Of a stretch of DNA of 10,148 nucleotides, positions 1 to 6,513 are shown in pieces. Source of the DNA: Clostridiales bacterium UBA6386 (lineage in GTDB: Bacteria > Bacillota > Clostridia > Oscillospirales > Oscillospiraceae); NCBI GenBank assembly GCA_002437585.1, contig DJQM01000049.1:10674-20821 (forward strand), given 5' to 3'. Each line of letters opens with the position of its first letter. Positions within the stretch are counted from its first letter, which is position 1. Position numbers and translations under genes: made by a program. A model generated the notes under the pieces. That model searched no databases, had not been told where the DNA came from, and worked only from the letters and a program-made list of their open reading frames with translations.

Positions 1-14
1 TGGTTCGCAATGAC
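1..14. repeat. Probable end of a dispersed intergenic repeat
   Basis: The first bases, TGGTTCGCAATGAC, match the end of a dispersed palindromic repeat I recall from many Firmicutes genomes, whose other strand begins GTCATTGCGAACCA. Only the edge is visible, so the other arm cannot be checked here. The stretch from 15 to 114, between this and the end of the J-protein gene, shows no gene and no convincing terminator (no GC-rich stem followed by a T-run on either strand). Confidence 0.3.
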
Positions 15-114
15 ATCTTCTATTCAAGCACACCGCAAAATCGATACCGAGCGGTGCCCACCGGTGTTGCGAATACAGGCCAGCCGCGCACGCATTGCCA
101 GCCGGGGCTCCCAG

Positions 115-750
115 CTAACAGCAGAAGAACATGCCCCGGCCGCCGCAGCAGAAGAGATTGGCCAGATAGCACAGGCACAGATTGGTGCAGGGATCGCCGC
201 CCATGGCAAAGCCCCGGAAGGCCCCCGCGCTCTGCCGGTAAGCCGCGCCGCCGTGCTCCATCCGGTTCAAAGCGTCCAGATACTCCGGATTCTGGGGCTC
301 CATGCTCACCGCCCGGCGGATGTGCTCCAGAGCCGTCACCTGATTGCCCAGGGCATCGTTGGCAATGGCACTGAGATAGTACCACCGACCGTCCCGCTGG
401 GCGCAGTTCTGAAGGGTATTCAGAGCCTCCTGATACCGGCCGAAGCGGATATACTGGTAGGCCGCCTGCTGGTACTGATCCTCCGGCTGGGCGCCGTAGC
501 CCTGATAATCCTGATAGGTCTGCTGGCGGTAGGCTCGGAAGGGGTCGGCATCGTACTGGCTCTGCGCCTTCTCCGGGTTCTTGATCTGCTCGTAGGCCGC
601 GTTGACCTCCTGCATCCGCAGAGCGGCCTCCTGGTCGCCGGGATTCAAGTCCGGGTGGTATTTTTTGGCCAGACGCCGGTACGCCTGCTTAATTTCCTCG
701 TCGGTAGCGTTCCGGTCAACGCCCAGCACCTTGTAGGGATCGTCAATCAT
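115..750 (-). CDS. J-domain protein with TPR-like middle and cysteine-rich C-terminal tail
   Basis: A 211-residue protein. Residues 1-66 form a complete J domain with the HPD tripeptide (H32-P33-D34) that stimulates Hsp70 (DnaK) ATPase. Residues about 91-165 look like helical TPR-type repeats (alternating Ala/Tyr/Leu, with a helix pair ending in EPQNPEYLDAL). The last 24 residues hold seven cysteines (188, 192, 194, 201, 202, 210, 211) among hydrophobic and Gly residues, and the protein ends in Cys-Cys. It lacks the DnaJ G/F region, the four CxxCxGxG zinc motifs and the C-terminal substrate domains, so it is not DnaJ itself. I chose the ATG at 750 because AGGAGG lies just upstream and the J domain begins there; an in-frame extension to 855 is a shadow of the upstream gene. 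The start overlaps the end of the DUF5685-type gene by 8 bp, implying translational coupling. It is probably a specialised DnaK co-chaperone; its client is unknown. The tail could bind metal, form disulfides or associate with membrane. Confidence 0.88.
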   Translation of the reverse strand: MIDDPYKVLGVDRNATDEEIKQAYRRLAKKYHPDLNPGDQEAALRMQEVNAAYEQIKNPEKAQSQYDADPFRAYRQQTYQDYQGYGAQPEDQYQQAAYQYIRFGRYQEALNTLQNCAQRDGRWYYLSAIANDALGNQVTALEHIRRAVSMEPQNPEYLDALNRMEHGGAAYRQSAGAFRGFAMGGDPCTNLCLCYLANLFCCGGRGMFFCC

Positions 751-1573
751 GGCCTTCCTCCTCTTTTTTCTTTCCTCGGTTGTAGCTGACCCACACGCCG
801 CTGTAGAGAATGTTGTCAAGCAGGGGCTTGTCCTGAACCAGGGGCAGCCTTTCAAAGCTCTGCGTACATCTGCCCATGGTCAGCACCAGATAATCCTCCC
901 AGGCCTGAGCGTTTTTTTCGTCGCCTCTGGCCAGGAAGGGGTTGTATTTTCCCTGTTTTTTGTCCTTGTCGTAGTCCAGCTCTCCGTCCAGCAGGTACAC
1001 GAACCGACCCAGCGCGTTTCCCATCTGCCACAGGGTGTCCGCCCACATGTCCTCCCGGACCCGGAAAAGCTCCCCCATCAGCTCGCCGAAGGCTCCTGCC
1101 GGCTCGTCCGGGTTGGGGCAATTCTCCGCCTCCAGCACGGATAGCTTGTCCAGGCACCGACGGATGGCCTGACATTGACGGGGCCAGTCGGCTTCGATTC
1201 TGGGAAGATGGGGTTCAAACCGGTCTGCCATCCACTTTGCGGATCGTTTGCCGTCATCATGCCAGTCGTCCAGGCAGTTGTAGTAGGCCAGAGCCACGTT
1301 CATATCCGCCGCGTAGCGGATGTAAGGCCCGTCTATCCACTGCCGCCGGGTCAGCGGATGGAGCAGGCAGGGGCTTTTTCCTCCCGTCTCCTCCGGCTCG
1401 TAGAGGCTCATGAGAAGCAGTGCCAGAAAGGCCATATCATAGCTCAGTCCCAGCCGGGCCAGCTGACCGGACTGCTCCCGGATCCGCCGACAAATGCCGC
1501 AGTAAACCGCGCCGTAACGCTTCTGCTGCTCCTTTGTCAGCTCCCGGAGACTGGCCGTTACATAACCAAACAC
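743..1573 (-). CDS. DUF5685-type protein of unknown function
   Basis: A 276-residue protein that I recognise as DUF5685-like from its N-terminus (MFGYV, then YCGICR near residue 24 and LSYDMAFLALLL near 43). The start is GTG at 1573, supported by an AAGGAGGGG ribosome-binding site about 5-7 nt upstream and by the MFGYV opening typical of the family. It appears soluble and largely helical. Cys25 and Cys28 form a CxxC, and there are further Cys at 69, 100, 134 and 140. Two acidic motifs stand out: LDDWHDD (residues 101-107) and DYDKDKKQGKYNP (200-212). Their content and spacing (about 98 residues) resemble the paired Asp motifs of squalene/phytoene synthase-fold proteins; this is my inference, not an established assignment. 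The gene's last 8 bp overlap the J-protein gene, so the two are probably made together. It may have its own extended -10 promoter just upstream. No function can be assigned. Confidence 0.8.
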   Translation of the reverse strand: MFGYVTASLRELTKEQQKRYGAVYCGICRRIREQSGQLARLGLSYDMAFLALLLMSLYEPEETGGKSPCLLHPLTRRQWIDGPYIRYAADMNVALAYYNCLDDWHDDGKRSAKWMADRFEPHLPRIEADWPRQCQAIRRCLDKLSVLEAENCPNPDEPAGAFGELMGELFRVREDMWADTLWQMGNALGRFVYLLDGELDYDKDKKQGKYNPFLARGDEKNAQAWEDYLVLTMGRCTQSFERLPLVQDKPLLDNILYSGVWVSYNRGKKKEEEGHD

Positions 1574-1596
1574 CCAGACCCCTCCTTTTTTGAGGT

Positions 1597-1605
1597 ATTC
1601 TAGCA
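1597..1605 (-). promoter_or_regulatory. Possible extended -10 promoter for the DUF5685/J-protein pair
   Basis: On the minus strand, TGC-TAGAAT forms an extended -10 element (TGn plus a hexamer one base from TATAAT) about 24 nt before the GTG start. No good -35 sits at 16-18 nt; TTTACG is 20 nt away. Extended -10 promoters can work without a strong -35. The alternative is read-through from the yihY-like gene 67 bp upstream. Confidence 0.35.
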
Positions 1606-1629
1606 GGCATGTGTGAACAGGCCGTAAAC

Positions 1630-1657
1630 GCCGGAAAAAGTTAACATTTTTCCCGGC
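1630..1657 (-). other. Hairpin spanning the stop codon of the YihY-like gene
   Basis: The minus strand reads GCCGG, a bulged G, AAAAA, a 7-nt loop, then TTTTTCCGGC: a 10-bp stem with one bulge that overlaps the TAA stop at 1641-1643. No T-run follows the stem, so it is not a standard intrinsic terminator. It could protect the 3' end or slow read-through into the DUF5685-type gene. Confidence 0.3.
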
Positions 1658-2474
1658 GGCTCAGCCAGTGATTCAGCGCCCCGCCGTAAAAGAGAATGCT
1701 CAGGCAGCAGTAAAGCCACAGCATTCCCAGAGCCAGGGCATACACCGAGCCGTAGATCAGAGAATACCGGTTGAAATGCTCCACATAAATGGAGAAAAGG
1801 TCGGAAAACACCAGCCAGCCCAGAGAGGAAAAAATCCCGCCGGGCAGGCTCTCCCCGAAGCCGTTGCGCCCGTTGGGCAGTACCATATACATGAGCGTAA
1901 AAATCAGGCTTTGCAGGGTAAGCAGCAGGAAAAACCGCACGTCCACCAGATCCACCAGGAAAATCACCACCGGATTGTCCACCATGGACAGCCGCCCCAA
2001 AATGGCGTTGCCGAACACATGAAGCACCAATGTCAGGATCAGCACAATGCCAAACAGAAAGGTGTAGACCATGCTGATGCCCCGGGTATACAGATAGCCC
2101 CGGTTTTCCCACACGCCGTACACCGCGTTCAGTCCCCGCAGAAGGCCGTAAATTCCCCGGCTGGCAGACCAGAGGGCGGTCAGCGCGGACAGACCCAGTA
2201 CCATGCCGGTGGAATTGACCCAGGTGCTGTAGACCAGGCTTTCCACCGTTTCCATCAGAGCCTTGGGAAGAAAATCCTTCATCATGTCCACGAGAATTTC
2301 CACCTGCAGCCCCGTAAGGCGCAGCAGGCTCACTAGCATCAGCAGAGCCGGAAAGGCCGCCAGAATGATGAAGTAGCCTGCGTAGGCGGCGTGAAGGGGA
2401 ATCCGCTTTTCCCGGATGGATCGGTAAGCACCCAAGGTTTTTCCGATCAGCCCGCCCTTCGGAAGCTTTTCCAT
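1641..2474 (-). CDS. YihY/virulence factor BrkB-family inner membrane protein
   Basis: A 277-residue polytopic membrane protein of the YihY/BrkB family (formerly mis-annotated as ribonuclease BN). A short basic N-terminus is followed by about six hydrophobic segments near residues 30-52, 88-110, 133-155, 180-199, 209-230 and 238-265. Family signatures are visible: LWSASRGIYGLLRGLNAVYG at 101-120 (the small-residue helix leading to LNxxYG) and the last helix with WLY...GGALNHW at 253-270. Length is normal for the family (about 270-300). The start is ATG at 2474 with a G-rich but imperfect Shine-Dalgarno (GGGGGGATTGG). Family function is uncertain; transport or envelope roles have been proposed. 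It lies 155 bp after fakA with its own predicted promoter and a stable leader hairpin, so it is probably a separate unit, perhaps running on into the DUF5685 pair. Confidence 0.92.
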   Translation of the reverse strand: MEKLPKGGLIGKTLGAYRSIREKRIPLHAAYAGYFIILAAFPALLMLVSLLRLTGLQVEILVDMMKDFLPKALMETVESLVYSTWVNSTGMVLGLSALTALWSASRGIYGLLRGLNAVYGVWENRGYLYTRGISMVYTFLFGIVLILTLVLHVFGNAILGRLSMVDNPVVIFLVDLVDVRFFLLLTLQSLIFTLMYMVLPNGRNGFGESLPGGIFSSLGWLVFSDLFSIYVEHFNRYSLIYGSVYALALGMLWLYCCLSILFYGGALNHWLSRREKC

Positions 2475-2506
2475 CCAATCCCCCCATATTGATGCCCGCA
2501 GGTAGG

Positions 2507-2540
2507 GTCAGCCCGCCGCCGATTCCGGCGGCGGGCTGAC
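2507..2540. other. Perfect 15-bp GC-rich hairpin between fakA and the YihY-like gene
   Basis: The arms GTCAGCCCGCCGCCG and CGGCGGCGGGCTGAC pair perfectly around a 4-nt loop (ATTC). Neither side has a T-run, so it is not a textbook intrinsic terminator. It lies 89 nt past the fakA stop and downstream of a predicted minus-strand promoter, which would place it in the 5' leader of the YihY-like mRNA, about 33 nt before that start codon. It may act as a terminator for fakA, a leader structure or a dispersed palindrome. Confidence 0.6.
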
Positions 2541-2575
2541 TGCTTTACCAGATTAGTTTACGGCAGAATCCGGCA

Positions 2576-2604
2576 ATTATGCCTGTCAGACTCCACAGAC
2601 GCAA
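2576..2604 (-). promoter_or_regulatory. Predicted sigma-A-type promoter for the YihY-like gene
   Basis: On the minus strand, TTGCGT (-35) and CATAAT (-10, one base from consensus) are separated by exactly 17 nt. Transcription would start near 2569, between the fakA stop and the stable hairpin. The match is by eye only. Confidence 0.45.
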
Positions 2605-2628
2605 TTGCGGGGTGTTGCCGAGCCAAAG

Positions 2629-4263
2629 TTATTCCGCGGAAATGAGGTAGTAGTACACCGGCTGGCCGCCGTTGAGCAGATTCACATCCGCGTCCGGGCA
2701 GATATCGGCGAAGATGTCTGCGGCCTTCTGGGCGTGCTTTTCCTTCACGTCCTCGCCGTAGTAGATGGTGATATACTCCTTGCCCTCGTCGCGCACCTTC
2801 TCCGCCAGGGATTTGAGCAGCACCCGGATGTCCCGGCTGGTGCCGAAGAGCTGACTGCCATAGAGAGCCAGATAATCCCCCTCGTGGATATCGTAGCCGT
2901 CAAAGTCGGAGTTCCGGGCGGCGTAGGTGATCTGCATGGTGTCCACGTTGTCCAGAGCCTGGGTCAGTGCCTCGGTGTTCTCCTCTACGGTTCCTTCGGG
3001 GTTGAAGGCCAGCATGGCGGTGACGCCCTGGGGCACGGTCTTGGAGGGGATGACCACCACATGCTTGGGAGTCAGCGCGTCCACCTGCTCGGCGGCCATG
3101 ATGATGTTCTTATTGTTGGGCAGCACAAACACCGTCTCGGCAGGCACCTTGTTCACCGCCTCCAGGATATCCTGGGTGCTGGGGTTCATGGTCTGGCCGC
3201 CGGAGATGATCTGGTCAACGCCCAGGTTCAGGAACACGTCCGCCAGACCCGCGCCGGCGCAGACGGACACCACGCCCAGGGGCTTTTCGGCGGTGGCGAT
3301 CTGGGGAGCCAGATCCTTCTCGTTCATGACCTTCTCGGTGTGCTGCAGGCGCATGTTCTCCACCTTCACGGTGATGAAGGAGCCATACGCAATGGCTTTG
3401 CTCAAAGCTTTGCCGGGGTCATTGGTGTGCACATGCACCTTGATGATCTCGTCATCGTCCACCAGCACCAGGCAGTCGCCCAGCTGGCTCAGGAAGGCGC
3501 GCAGCTCCTCCGGATCCTTGTCGTTTTCCCGGCTGACGATGAACTCGGTGCAGTAGGCGTAGGTGATATCCTCGGTGTTGAAATCGGCAAAGTCCGCCGC
3601 TTCCTTCACCGCAGGCGCGTCACCGGCGGCCTCGTCGGCCACCACGTCCTCACCCTGCAGGGAGGAAAGCATGGCTTCCAGGGCGGTGAGCCAGCCCTTG
3701 CCGCCGGCATCCACCACCCCTGCCTTCTTCAGGACGGGATTCTGGTTGACGGTGTTGGCCAGGGCGATCTTGGCCTCCTCCACGGCGGCGTTCTGGACGA
3801 ACTCAATGAAGTTATTCTCCTGAGAAGCCTCCTGCGCCTTGGCGGCAGCCAGGCGGGAGACGGTGAGGATGGTGCCCTCGGCAGGCTTCATCACCGCCTT
3901 GTAGGCCGCGTCCACGCCCTCCTGCAGAGCCTGCGCCCACAGCACGCCGTCGCACTCGGTGCATCCCTTGAGCTTCCGGGAAATGCCCCGGAACAGCAGG
4001 GACAAAATCACGCCGGAATTGCCCCGGGCACCCCGGAGCATGGCGGAAGCGGCGATTTTCGCCGCACTGCCCAGATCCGGCTCGTCGGCCTTGCGCAGGT
4101 CAGCCGCGGCGGCGGTGATGGTCATGGACATATTTGTGCCGGTATCCCCGTCGGGCACCGGGAACACATTCAGCTCGTTCAGAGCCTGCTTATGATTTTC
4201 AATGGCGGCTGCCGCGCTGATGATCATTCTGCGCAGATCCGCGCCGTTGATTGTCTGTTTCAA
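2629..4263 (-). CDS. fakA: Fatty acid kinase subunit A-like DAK2 (DhaL) protein, YloV type
   Basis: A 544-residue protein with the three-part layout of FakA/YloV (B. subtilis YloV is about 550 residues). The N-terminal DhaL/DAK2 nucleotide-binding domain spans about 1-200, with the Mg-ATP motif VFPVPDGDTGTNM (D38, D40), RGARGNSGVILS at 77-88 and VVDAGGKGW at 183-191. A middle domain has KVHVHTNDPG at 275-284, and a C-terminal domain has ISGGQTMNPSTQDIL at 353-367. In known systems FakA phosphorylates fatty acids held by FakB (DegV-family) carriers, feeding exogenous or recycled acyl chains to PlsX/PlsY for phospholipid synthesis. No fakB is visible here. The start is a TTG at 4263: GGAGGG lies 8 nt upstream, and the encoded MKQTINGADLRRMI aligns with the start of YloV. 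It follows asp23 by 19 bp and is surely co-transcribed with it. The substrate is inferred from the family. Confidence 0.93.
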   Translation of the reverse strand: MKQTINGADLRRMIISAAAAIENHKQALNELNVFPVPDGDTGTNMSMTITAAAADLRKADEPDLGSAAKIAASAMLRGARGNSGVILSLLFRGISRKLKGCTECDGVLWAQALQEGVDAAYKAVMKPAEGTILTVSRLAAAKAQEASQENNFIEFVQNAAVEEAKIALANTVNQNPVLKKAGVVDAGGKGWLTALEAMLSSLQGEDVVADEAAGDAPAVKEAADFADFNTEDITYAYCTEFIVSRENDKDPEELRAFLSQLGDCLVLVDDDEIIKVHVHTNDPGKALSKAIAYGSFITVKVENMRLQHTEKVMNEKDLAPQIATAEKPLGVVSVCAGAGLADVFLNLGVDQIISGGQTMNPSTQDILEAVNKVPAETVFVLPNNKNIIMAAEQVDALTPKHVVVIPSKTVPQGVTAMLAFNPEGTVEENTEALTQALDNVDTMQITYAARNSDFDGYDIHEGDYLALYGSQLFGTSRDIRVLLKSLAEKVRDEGKEYITIYYGEDVKEKHAQKAADIFADICPDADVNLLNGGQPVYYYLISAE

Positions 4264-4282
4264 GATTCTTTCCCTCCGATTC

Positions 4283-4633
4283 TCAGCCGATCATCATGGA
4301 GTCCACATAGACGTTGACTTCCCGGACCTGGGTGCCGGTGCACTCGGTAACCTGATGGCGCACTTCCTCAATGATGGACGCGCCCACGGCGTTCATATTC
4401 ACGTTGTCCACAATGATGTGCAGATCAATGGAAATGGAGCCGTCCTCGTTGAAGGTGACCTTCACGCCCTTGCCCACGGACTCAATGCGCAGCAGATGAT
4501 AGGCACTGTCGGTCAGGCTCCGGGCGGCCATGCCCTTCACGCCGAAGCAGTTGGTGGCGGCGGTTCCTACGATATCGGTGTAGACATTGGTGCTCACATT
4601 GACGCTGCCGTTCTGATTTTCGTGACGTACCAT
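4283..4633 (-). CDS. Asp23/Gls24-family envelope stress protein, YloU type
   Basis: A 116-residue protein, the normal size for Asp23/Gls24-family members. The conserved pattern is present: GSVNVSTNVYTDIVGTAATN near the start, GVKGMAAR at 31-38, a central GVKVTFNEDGSISIDLHIIV strand pair near 56-75, and the closing TGTQVREVNVYVDSM at 99-113. There is no signal peptide or membrane segment. Family members are cytosolic or membrane-peripheral and linked to cell-envelope homeostasis. Directly upstream of fakA (19-bp gap), it matches the common yloU-yloV pairing in Firmicutes. The ATG at 4633 has GGAGGT about 7 nt upstream. I see no convincing promoter in the 33 bp between this gene and the upstream repeat, so transcription may come through the repeat from gpmI or start within it. 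Confidence 0.93.
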   Translation of the reverse strand: MVRHENQNGSVNVSTNVYTDIVGTAATNCFGVKGMAARSLTDSAYHLLRIESVGKGVKVTFNEDGSISIDLHIIVDNVNMNAVGASIIEEVRHQVTECTGTQVREVNVYVDSMMIG

Positions 4634-4666
4634 ATTACAACCTCCAAAATTCTCGTAATGTATCGG

Positions 4667-4827
4667 GGAAGCTCTGATTCAATCGGCAAGAGCCGACAGC
4701 GAGAGATTTTTCTCTAGCCGAAGGTTTCAAAAGCGGAGGAATACTTTGTGTATTGTTCGCTTTTGAAGCCGCACGGATAAAGGAAAAGATCCGCTGCTCG
4801 GCCGATGGCGATTGATTCAGAGTTTCC
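4667..4827 (+). repeat. 161-bp hairpin-forming repeat, copy 1 (MITE-like)
   Basis: The ends are imperfect inverted repeats: GGAAGCTCTGATTCAATCG on the left, and on the right the complement of GGAAACTCTGAATCAATCG (17 of 19 match). The centre, GGAGGAATACTTTGTGTATT (4735-4754), carries a small AATAC/GTATT hairpin flanked by perfectly pairing TTCAAAAGCG and CGCTTTTGAA. The element fills most of the 202-bp gap between gpmI and asp23 and ends 8 bp from the gpmI stop. It aligns without gaps to copy 2 (9688-9848, opposite orientation) at roughly 76% by my hand count. No transposase is present and no clear target-site duplication is visible. It is either a miniature inverted-repeat element or a structured RNA cassette. 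Confidence 0.85.
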
Positions 4828-4835
4828 CTAAAAAA

Positions 4836-6398
4836 TCAGATCATGCTCTTTTCCCAGCAGGAAGGCGCCTCCAGACCCATCATCTTCACGATGGTAGGCG
4901 CCACGTTGGCAAGGCCGTAATGGCCGTCCTTGATGTGCCAGTCATGATCCTTGTCGTAGATGATGAAGGGAACAGGGTTCAGCGAGTGGGCGGTGCGGAC
5001 GATGGTCTTGCCCTTCTTGACCTCGGTCATCTGGTCGGCGTTGCCGTGGTCGGCGGTGATGAGGACGATGTAGCCGTACTTGTCCGCAGCCTCCAGAATG
5101 GCCTTCACGCTCTTGTCCACGCACTCCATGGCATAGACAACAGCCTTCATGACACCGGTGTGACCCACCATGTCGCCGTTGGGATAGTTGCAGCGCAGGA
5201 ACTGGAACTTGTGAGAAGCCATGTTGGCCACCATTTTCTCGGTAATCTCCTTGGACTTCATGGCCGGAGCCTGCTCGAAGGGGATCACGTCGGAGGGCAC
5301 CTCCTCGTAGACCTCCAGATTCTCATCCACCTTGCCGGAGCGGTTGCCGTTCCAGAAATAGGTAACGTGGCCGAACTTCTGGGTCTCGGACAGGGCATAC
5401 TCGTGGATACCGGCCTTGCACAGAACCTCGGTCAGGGTGTTGGTAATGACAGGGGGCTGCACCAGGTAATGCTCAGGAATCTTCAGGTCTCCGTCGTACT
5501 GGAGCATACCGGCAAACTTCACGCCGGTGTAGTCCCCCCGGTCGAACTTATCGAAGTCCTTCCGGTCAAAGGCCAGGGAAATTTCCTGGGCACGGTCGCC
5601 CCGGAAGTTGAAGAGGATCACGCTGTCGCCGTTGGCAATTTTCGCCACAGGCTGGCCGTTTCTGGCCACCACGAAGGCGGGCAGATCCTGGTCGATGCAG
5701 CCGGTTTCGGCTCGATAGGTCTCGATGGCCTCCTTGGCGGAGGCGAACATTCTGCCCTTTCCTTCCACATGGGTCCGCCAGCCGGCCTCCACCATGGGCC
5801 AGTTGGCCTCGTAGCGATCCATGGTGATCTTCATACGGCCGCCGCCGGAGGCGATGGCGTAGTCGCAGCCTTCGGTATTCAACTCCTTCAGCACATCCTC
5901 CAGCTGAGCCACATACTCCAGCGCGGAGGTGGCGGGCACGTCACGGCCGTCCAGCAGAATGTGGCAGTAGACCCGCTTCACGCCCTCTTTGTGAGCTTCC
6001 CGCAGCATGGCGATCAGGTGATGGATATTGGAGTGAACGTTGCCGTCGGACAGCAGACCCAGAAAATGCAGTGCCTTGCCGTTCTTGGCGTTGGCAATCA
6101 GATCCTTCCAGGTCTCGGAAGCGTACAGCGCGCCGCTTTCAATGGACTCGCCCACCAGCTTGGCGCCCTGAGAATAGATCTGGCCGCAGCCCAGGGCATT
6201 GTGCCCCACCTCAGAGTTGCCCATATCCTCATCGGTGGGCAGACCGACGGCGGTGCCGTGAGCCTTCAGATAAGTATGGGGGCAGTTGGCGATCAGCCAG
6301 TCCAGGGTGGGGGTGTTGGCGACCTTCACCGCGTCGCCGGGGCCGCCGTCACCTTTGCCGACGCCGTCCATAATGACCAGTACAATGGGTTTTTCCAT
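4836..6398 (-). CDS. gpmI: 2,3-bisphosphoglycerate-independent phosphoglycerate mutase, plant-like clade
   Basis: A 520-residue cytosolic enzyme interconverting 3- and 2-phosphoglycerate in glycolysis and gluconeogenesis. It has the two-domain alkaline-phosphatase-type fold with Mn ligands and catalytic residues visible: D11 (VIMDGVG), the nucleophile S62 in GNSEVGH, H122 in DGNVHS, DGRD at 150-153, FNFRGDRAQE at 263-272, D409 and H413 in GDMVGH, D450-H451 in TADHGNAD, and H471 in RTAHS. AHGTAVGLPTDEDMGNSEVG, followed by HNALGCGQIYSQGAKLV, resembles plant and trypanosomatid enzymes more than the B. subtilis type. The start is the ATG at 6398: GGAGGT lies 9 nt upstream and the MEKPIVLVIMDG opening is typical; an in-frame ATG at 6440 has no such support. 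It has its own promoter at 6457-6485. No canonical terminator follows; the 161-bp repeat lies immediately downstream. Confidence 0.97.
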   Translation of the reverse strand: MEKPIVLVIMDGVGKGDGGPGDAVKVANTPTLDWLIANCPHTYLKAHGTAVGLPTDEDMGNSEVGHNALGCGQIYSQGAKLVGESIESGALYASETWKDLIANAKNGKALHFLGLLSDGNVHSNIHHLIAMLREAHKEGVKRVYCHILLDGRDVPATSALEYVAQLEDVLKELNTEGCDYAIASGGGRMKITMDRYEANWPMVEAGWRTHVEGKGRMFASAKEAIETYRAETGCIDQDLPAFVVARNGQPVAKIANGDSVILFNFRGDRAQEISLAFDRKDFDKFDRGDYTGVKFAGMLQYDGDLKIPEHYLVQPPVITNTLTEVLCKAGIHEYALSETQKFGHVTYFWNGNRSGKVDENLEVYEEVPSDVIPFEQAPAMKSKEITEKMVANMASHKFQFLRCNYPNGDMVGHTGVMKAVVYAMECVDKSVKAILEAADKYGYIVLITADHGNADQMTEVKKGKTIVRTAHSLNPVPFIIYDKDHDWHIKDGHYGLANVAPTIVKMMGLEAPSCWEKSMI

Positions 6399-6456
6399 AA
6401 TTTTTGACCTCCAAAAGCGAGTTTTCGCATAATTTTGCATCTTATCCAGTTTTCTT

Positions 6457-6485
6457 ATTTTACATCATTTTCACAGAAGTTACAA
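6457..6485 (-). promoter_or_regulatory. Predicted sigma-A-type promoter for gpmI
   Basis: On the minus strand, TTGTAA (-35) and TAAAAT (-10) are separated by 17 nt in an AT-rich stretch that contrasts sharply with the surrounding coding DNA. Transcription would start about 50 nt before the gpmI ATG. It sits directly downstream of the terminator of the previous unit, so gpmI begins a new transcript. Confidence 0.65.
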
Positions 6486-6513
6486 CTACTTTTTTATTTT
6501 TTCCGTTCCCACC

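Noticed and set aside
15..114. Terminator after the J-protein gene
   Set aside because: CACCGC/GCGGTG can form a weak stem with a large loop, but there is no T-run and the stem is too short.
10..789. Plus-strand open frame opposite the J-protein gene
   Set aside because: Its hydrophobic Leu/Val/Ile-rich translation arises from the complement; the minus-strand frame has a J domain and a good ribosome-binding site.
751..855. N-terminal extension of the J-protein by 35 residues
   Set aside because: It lies inside the upstream gene in another frame; AGGAGG precedes the ATG at 750, where the J domain begins.
2605..4317. Long plus-strand open frame (570 codons) across fakA
   Set aside because: It is antisense to fakA, which has complete family motifs. 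The translation is His/Gly/Leu/Val-rich, typical of the complement of a GC-rich gene, with no recognisable domain.
4812..6407. Long plus-strand open frame (531 codons) across gpmI
   Set aside because: It is the complement shadow of gpmI, with no start signal and no family features.
6399..6440. N-terminal extension of GpmI by 14 residues
   Set aside because: The MEKPIVLVIMDG start has GGAGGT upstream and matches the family; the extra residues do not.
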